A program made the position numbers and the translations under genes. Shown here one piece after another: positions 41,291 through 44,785 of a DNA stretch of 44,785 nt (its first letter is position 1; each line of letters opens with the position of its first letter). A model generated the notes under the pieces. It was given only the letters and a program-made list of their open reading frames with translations, was not told the DNA's origin and did no database searches. Source of the DNA: an uncultured Patescibacteria group bacterium (GTDB lineage: Bacteria; Patescibacteriota; Minisyncoccia; Phycocordibacterales; UBA12088). The stretch lies in contig CAMYLP010000002.1 in the NCBI GenBank assembly GCA_947259245.1, positions 13,626 through 58,410 on the forward strand, written 5' to 3'.

Positions 41291-42268
41291 CTACGCCTGA
41301 CAGCAACTCTGTACCAGCTGCAGTATGAAGAACACATAGAGCACCAAGAACATGATACCCTCCCACCTATGTAGTTTATGTGCCAGTCCAATGATGAGAA
41401 AAATAAATGACGAGACGAGAAGCACTGGAAGTCCGATAGCAAAAGTCGGAGCATCCATCGGTAGTGTGACAAAAAGGCCAGGCACACCCACTGCCACGAG
41501 CAGGTTGAAAGCATTGCTGCCAAAAATGTTACCTATTGCGACTTCTGTTTGCTTTTGAGCGAGTGCCTTTAACGACACGACCAGTTCCGGAAGTGATGTA
41601 CCGAATGCGATTGCGGTAATGGAAATGGCACCAGGAGGGACAGAAAGTAGTGTTGCGAGAACTATCACTGCATCAATGACATACTTCGCACCCACCAAGA
41701 GTCCTGTTAATCCCAGCACGAGAAGAGCCACGGTGCGAAACTCTGAAGATCGAAAAAAGGTGAAACGCTCATGCTGTACCTCTTCCTTTATTGCGTCAAC
41801 TACCGATCCGCTCTCGTACTCCTCAGAAAAAAGAAAGATCATGTACACGACGAACGTCGTTGTCAGAAGCACAGACTCAATGAACATGATCTGGCCATCA
41901 AATGCAATTTCCGCAAACAGTGCCGTGGATATGACAAAGAATGGCAACTCTGCTTCCAACAGATTTCTATCGATAGTGATGTGCTTGCCTACGAAAGCAA
42001 GTACACCACCGATAAAGAGAATGTTCGCAATATTGCTTCCGATTGCATTACTAGCGACAATTGAAGGTGCCTGGGCCAGTACAGCAAGTAGAGAGCTTGT
42101 AAGTTCAGGCAACGATGTCCCAAATCCCACGATAATGACGCCAATGACGAATGAGGATAGACCCATCCGTACGCCGACAAGCTCCGCATTCTTCAAGAAA
42201 ATCTCTGCACCGCCTATCATGATCGCCAAAGCCACTAGGAGTATCACTATCCACACTATCAGTTCCAT
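41291..42268 (-). CDS. Calcium/sodium antiporter, CaCA family (YrbG-like)
   Basis: 325 residues with ten hydrophobic segments arranged as two inverted halves. The two alpha-repeats that form the ion site are clear: GFGTSLPELTSSLLA with SNAIGSNIANILFIGG, and AFGTSLPELVVSLKA with GNIFGSNAFNLLVAVG. Both keep the acidic GTSLPE residues. It exchanges Ca2+ against Na+ or H+ across the membrane. The -10-like TACGAT ends 8 nt before the start. It forms an operon with truB. With the P-type ATPase nearby, this stretch is rich in cation transport. Confidence 0.95.
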   Translation of the reverse strand: MELIVWIVILLVALAIMIGGAEIFLKNAELVGVRMGLSSFVIGVIIVGFGTSLPELTSSLLAVLAQAPSIVASNAIGSNIANILFIGGVLAFVGKHITIDRNLLEAELPFFVISTALFAEIAFDGQIMFIESVLLTTTFVVYMIFLFSEEYESGSVVDAIKEEVQHERFTFFRSSEFRTVALLVLGLTGLLVGAKYVIDAVIVLATLLSVPPGAISITAIAFGTSLPELVVSLKALAQKQTEVAIGNIFGSNAFNLLVAVGVPGLFVTLPMDAPTFAIGLPVLLVSSFIFLIIGLAHKLHRWEGIMFLVLYVFFILQLVQSCCQA

Positions 42269-42276
42269 ATGGGCGT

Positions 42277-42282
42277 ATCGTA
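42277..42282 (-). promoter_or_regulatory. -10 giving a leaderless transcript (antiporter-truB)
   Basis: Minus-strand TACGAT ends 8 nt before the ATG at 42268; the same hexamer precedes the ABC operon. Confidence 0.4.
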
Positions 42283-42369
42283 ACGCATGCTAGCCCGAAA
42301 TGCCACTGGTGTTGGTGGATTCGTGGCACGACAGGTGACATCTTTCGAATACGTATTATGATGATAGTA

Positions 42370-42576
42370 ATGTCTTCACCGGAAAAGCCAGTCGATATTA
42401 AGAACGAGTACGATGGAACCGAGTCACCGGAACTTCAGATAGTTCCGCCCACTCCGGAGGAGAAACAGCGCGACGAGATTAAAAGTACCTGGCCAGTAAT
42501 ATCTGAACTGCCGGATGACGATGAGCTTCCCGGGGAGAAAATGCCAAATGAAGAGAAGAAAGACATACTGCACTAG
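42370..42576 (+). CDS. Small acidic, proline-rich protein
   Basis: 68 residues starting MSSPEKPVDIKNEYDGTESPELQ. It is rich in Asp, Glu, Pro and Lys and is likely disordered, with repeated acidic clusters (ELPDDDELPGEK). It has no hydrophobic core, signal or cysteine. TATTAT ends 10 nt before this ATG, which is why I prefer it to the ATGs at 42358 and 42361. The function is unknown. Confidence 0.55.
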   Translation: MSSPEKPVDIKNEYDGTESPELQIVPPTPEEKQRDEIKSTWPVISELPDDDELPGEKMPNEEKKDILH

Positions 42577-42647
42577 CATAGCTGAGTTGCCTCTACTTTA
42601 CTCCATGAGGAATACGTACTAGGATGTTGCATACTGTCCGACAGGAT

Positions 42648-42719
42648 GGCCCCATCGTCTAACGGCTAGGACATCGGCTTTTCACGCCGGCAATCGGGGT
42701 TCGATTCCCCGTGGGGTCA
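42648..42719 (+). tRNA. tRNA-Glu (UUC anticodon)
   Basis: 72 nt folding as a full cloverleaf. The acceptor stem pairs GGCCCCA with TGGGGTC (one G-T pair). The anticodon loop is TTTTCAC with anticodon TTC, and the T-arm has GGTTCGATTCC. The discriminator base is A; the CCA end is not encoded. It is the only RNA gene recognised in the window. Confidence 0.97.
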
Positions 42720-42720
42720 C
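42701..42720 (+). repeat. Direct repeat, copy 1 (3' end of tRNA-Glu)
   Basis: The 20 bases TCGATTCCCCGTGGGGTCAC include the T-arm 3' half and the acceptor 3' strand. They recur exactly at 42882-42901. Sequences on both sides differ between the copies. Confidence 0.9.
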
Positions 42721-42721
42721 A

Positions 42722-42766
42722 TGTACACAATAAGCCCTGTGCTCTGCACGGGGCTTATTGTGTACA
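42722..42766. terminator. Long perfect hairpin just after tRNA-Glu
   Basis: A 16-bp perfect stem, TGTACACAATAAGCCC / GGGCTTATTGTGTACA, is capped by a GTGC / GCAC stem-loop. It starts 2 nt after the tRNA. A T-run is lacking, so it is either a terminator, a processing signal or part of a longer structured RNA. A smaller hairpin, GTCTCC / GGAGAC, follows at 42771-42786. Confidence 0.6.
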
Positions 42767-42786
42767 GTGAGTCTCCTTACGGAGAC

Positions 42787-42881
42787 AATCGAAAGCCGGA
42801 CTGAGCGTAGCGAGGGAGGCAGGACAGGAGCCACACAATATTCCTGGAGCAAAGCGAACAAGAATATTGATGTGAGCTGCG
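42787..42881 (+). other. Structured non-coding stretch between the tRNA-end repeats
   Basis: About 95 nt without a supported gene. It holds GAGCGTAGCGAGG-type sequence and an inverted pair, CAATATTC (42836-42843) / GAATATTG (42862-42869). The pair can be extended by CACA / TGTG after a one-base bulge. It is transcribed if read-through from tRNA-Glu occurs, because the nearest T-run terminator lies at 42908. Confidence 0.4.
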
Positions 42882-42901
42882 TCGATTCCCCGTGGGGTCA
42901 C
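42882..42901 (+). repeat. Direct repeat, copy 2 (tRNA-Glu 3' end duplicate)
   Basis: An exact 20-base copy of 42701-42720, with no tRNA body in front of it. It is consistent with an attachment-site scar or a remnant of a duplicated tRNA. Confidence 0.85.
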
Positions 42902-42907
42902 GATTAT

Positions 42908-42940
42908 AAAATGCTCCCTTACAAACCAGGGAGCATTTTT
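42908..42940. terminator. Rho-independent terminator
   Basis: A perfect 11-bp stem, AAAATGCTCCC / GGGAGCATTTT, with a 10-base loop and five T residues at the end on plus. On minus, TTTTATAATC follows the stem, so it can also end the 59-residue gene. Confidence 0.85.
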
Positions 42941-42966
42941 GGGTAGATAAGAAAGCAGCCGGCTGC

Positions 42967-43146
42967 TCATTGTTTCTTGTAATCGAAGAGAGAGCCGCTC
43001 CAGTTTCTATCGCCACTGTCACATGGTACAGCAGGTTCGTTAGCTCGCATTGAGGCGCCACCGCGGCTAGTGAGCATGTCGCCAACCAACATGTCGAGCT
43101 CCTGTCGCTCTGCATGCGCGGCAGCTATCATTTCTTCATAGTTCAT
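42967..43146 (-). CDS. Small protein of unknown function
   Basis: 59 residues starting MNYEEMIAAAHAERQELDMLVGDML. The N-terminal half is an amphipathic helix. The C-terminal half is polar with one Cys and ends in an aromatic and basic WSGSLFDYKKQ. A GGGAGA Shine-Dalgarno sequence lies 6 nt before the ATG, and a terminator follows 27 nt after the stop. A -10-like TATAAA is seen upstream. No family is recognised. It lies divergent from the PIN-PhoH gene. Confidence 0.6.
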   Translation of the reverse strand: MNYEEMIAAAHAERQELDMLVGDMLTSRGGASMRANEPAVPCDSGDRNWSGSLFDYKKQ

Positions 43147-43268
43147 GATTAGTCTCCCTTAGGTCACGTGTCTACCAAAAGTTTATACTCATTAATTTAA
43201 GAACACAATATGATGCATTAGCATCCATAACGGGTTTAAATCAAATATCGTTAGGCTCACAAGTGCCA

Positions 43269-43306
43269 AAACAAACACCATGGGTGCATACCCAGGGTGT
43301 TTGTTT
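43269..43306. terminator. Hairpin in the divergent intergenic region
   Basis: An 11-bp outer stem (AAACAAACACC / GGTGTTTGTTT) is separated by one unpaired base per side from an inner TGGGT-GCAT-ACCCA. It lies in the 286-nt gap between divergent genes where no terminator is needed, so it may be an operator, an RNA, or the end of an unseen transcript. I see no further gene in this gap. Confidence 0.45.
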
Positions 43307-43432
43307 GCACTCACTGAATTGACTGAGATTGTAGGCTAATGGACTGAGCACGATTTGCATAGCGCTTGTCTTAATCGAGAAGTGGCGTAAAGTGTAGCCA
43401 GGCCAATGTTCTATACAATAGAGGAGTTACAT

Positions 43433-44785
43433 ATGACTACCAGAACTCGTGCGGTACACGTACGTTCAGTAGGTACTAACAGGCAACCAAAGGACACACG
43501 TACGAAAACAAAACGTGGTGACCATTTGAAACAAAAGATACCAACTCGTACCCAGAAACGTATCCTTACCCTGGACACAAACACGTTCATAAATGCTCAG
43601 CGAGCTATATATGTTTTCCAGGAACATGACGTGAGAATCCCCTTTAGGGTGCTCATGGAGCTTGATACTCTGGCTCATAGCAGCGATGCTGAACTCAAAA
43701 AGAAAGCAAAGGCTGCAATAGCAGAACTTCTCATGCTGGTTGAGTCATTTGACAAGAAGCAGCGTAAGGAAGTTCTTAAGAGCGGGATTCCAGTCTCTCG
43801 AAAGGCTCGCGGCGGTCCAAAGCTCTATTTTGAGAAACCTTCGCAAGAGCAGCTAGATGGCAGTCTCGGTTTCAGGGCTGACAAGGAAATAATCAGCTCG
43901 TGTCAGAAAGCAGCGGAAAACGTGCCTTCAGACACCGAGCATCATGTACTTGTAACTGACGACAAGCTCATGCGTCTCGTTGCTCTGCTTGTAGGCGTAT
44001 CGGCTGAACCATTTGGACATGTTGCCGTTGGTGAAGAAGCACGCCTGTCGACAGGTATCCATACAATGCCTGACTCGTTCTGGCGTAAGCAGGACAAGTC
44101 TGAGCTACGGATAGAGACACACGCGGACTTGGATAGCAACGGTCTTCATTTTCTGAACGATCGCTTTCCCCTGTACAAACACCGTGTGTTTTTCAGACTT
44201 GAGGACAAGGATGAAAAAGGATCCCTCGACAACGTGTGCGTTAACGAGTTTCTTGAGATTCCCAAGGGAAACAAGAAATTTGAGCGTCTTCAGGTGGTCT
44301 CAAAGCCAACTCCTAGCTCAGCAATAGCGGTCAGAATTGTAAACTATCTCAACAAGAAGGTGTTTGGCATCTGTGCGCGCGATCATGAGCAGTCATACGC
44401 TCTTAATCTACTCATGAATCCATGGATACCATGGGTAATCCTTGAGGGACCGGCTGGCTGCGGAAAGAACTTCCTGGCACTTGCTGCAGGTCTCGAACAG
44501 GTAGAACGTGGCGCGTACCACGGAATCATTGGCACACGCGACGTGATACCGGTGGGGCGCGAAACAGGCTACAAACCGGGAGGTGAGCATGACAAGATGT
44601 TGCCGTGGATGGCTGGAATGACAGACAACCTGGAGGTGCTCGTGCTCGAGGAAGCGGATGCCAACCTCGATCCGGAAGGGCAGGGTTTGCTCGGCTTGTA
44701 CGTGGGGGTGCCGCTGCCGGAACGGGGGGCAGATTATGCCGGTGAACTTCCCGACGTCATCTATATCTTCCGCCGACCACACCTC
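43433..44785 (+). CDS. PIN-PhoH family protein with altered Walker A, C-terminus cut
   Basis: 451 codons are visible, from an ATG with GAGGAG 7 nt upstream and TACAAT at 43414-43419, to the window edge. After a basic N-terminal extension of about 40 residues comes a PIN domain (LTLDTN with D48, then RIPFRVLMELDTL and LVTDDKLMRLVALL). The PhoH ATPase domain follows (ARDHEQSYALNLLMNPWIPWVILEGPAGCGKN, then DVIPVGRETGYKPGGEHDKMLPWMAG). Fusions of this type (YlaK-like) are thought to be RNA-cleaving toxins or helicases. In Walker A the residue after K345 is Asn instead of Thr or Ser. Walker B lies outside the window. Confidence 0.88.
   Translation, partial: MTTRTRAVHVRSVGTNRQPKDTRTKTKRGDHLKQKIPTRTQKRILTLDTNTFINAQRAIYVFQEHDVRIPFRVLMELDTLAHSSDAELKKKAKAAIAELLMLVESFDKKQRKEVLKSGIPVSRKARGGPKLYFEKPSQEQLDGSLGFRADKEIISSCQKAAENVPSDTEHHVLVTDDKLMRLVALLVGVSAEPFGHVAVGEEARLSTGIHTMPDSFWRKQDKSELRIETHADLDSNGLHFLNDRFPLYKHRVFFRLEDKDEKGSLDNVCVNEFLEIPKGNKKFERLQVVSKPTPSSAIAVRIVNYLNKKVFGICARDHEQSYALNLLMNPWIPWVILEGPAGCGKNFLALAAGLEQVERGAYHGIIGTRDVIPVGRETGYKPGGEHDKMLPWMAGMTDNLEVLVLEEADANLDPEGQGLLGLYVGVPLPERGADYAGELPDVIYIFRRPHL

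Noticed and set aside
42721-42901. CRISPR-like array or second tRNA between the 20-bp repeats
   Set aside because: There are only two copies with unrelated flanks, and no cloverleaf can be drawn in front of the second copy.
42777-43115. Minus-strand frame of 112 codons overlapping the repeat region
   Set aside because: It crosses a terminator and the tRNA-end repeat, and overlaps the 59-residue gene that has a proper ribosome binding site.
43470-44780. Possible degenerate Walker B (EEAD) in the PIN-PhoH protein
   Set aside because: The segment lies directly after the PWM motif, well before the place where Walker B occurs in PhoH proteins; the real one is beyond the window.
1-44785. High frequency of GTAC, ACGT and CGTACG words noticed by eye
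   Set aside because: Not counted; may simply follow from common TAC, GTA and CGT codons. A word-frequency test against a codon-shuffled control would be needed to call it a signal.

Overview
The window looks like a piece of a streamlined bacterial chromosome, most likely a member of the Patescibacteria (Candidate Phyla Radiation, Parcubacteria-like). The reasons are a dense gene layout with 0-60 nt spacing, many 35-150 residue proteins of unknown function, trimmed versions of universal proteins (a prolyl-tRNA synthetase of about 415 residues without room for the editing insertion, and a clamp-loader delta-prime-like protein without a P-loop), and frr-rseP-proS genes not separated by the usual lipid and isoprenoid genes. 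TGA is used as a stop, so there is no sign of the UGA-glycine code of Absconditabacteria/Gracilibacteria. The assignment to a phylum is an inference; no rRNA is present to test it. There is no CRISPR array, transposase or prophage.

Layout. 1-8.6 kb: a truncated small gene, an ABC exporter pair, a flavodoxin-fold oxidoreductase, several small unknown proteins, an EVE-domain protein with an M23 peptidase, an alpha/beta hydrolase, MsrB, a VTT/DedA-like membrane protein, a YgjP-type metalloprotease and a DUF2061 protein. 8.6-10.9 kb: a PAS-only sensor protein, a small zinc-finger-like gene with its own perfect promoter and terminator, and an unknown acidic protein. 10.9-20.4 kb: typA, the potassium uptake pair trkA-trkH, a CapA-like phosphoesterase, topA and glgC. 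20.5-29.4 kb (minus strand): greA-lysS, then frr-rseP, proS-mreB-mreC-mreD-like-mrdA, which is the cell-shape and wall-elongation cluster. 29.6-36.9 kb: two tiny membrane proteins, a delta-prime-like gene, dnaB-recR, glmS, a GTG-started unknown gene, rplU, and rmuC. 37-42.6 kb: a P-type cation ATPase, yqeY, truB and a Ca2+/cation antiporter. 42.6-44.8 kb: a tRNA-Glu followed by a highly structured non-coding stretch ending in an exact 20-bp copy of the tRNA 3' end, a 59-residue protein, and a PIN-PhoH protein cut by the window end.

The most striking pattern is in the start signals. At least 13 genes have a -10 hexamer, often of the extended form TGnTAnnnT, ending only 6-9 nt before the ATG with no Shine-Dalgarno sequence. 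They would therefore be transcribed as leaderless mRNAs. A second set, mostly small unknown genes, carries very strong Shine-Dalgarno sequences (GGAGG or better) and sometimes textbook TTGACA/TATAAT promoters and private terminators. The organism thus seems to use two initiation modes side by side, with housekeeping genes and compact operons mainly on the leaderless side. No gene-free stretch exceeds 300 bases.
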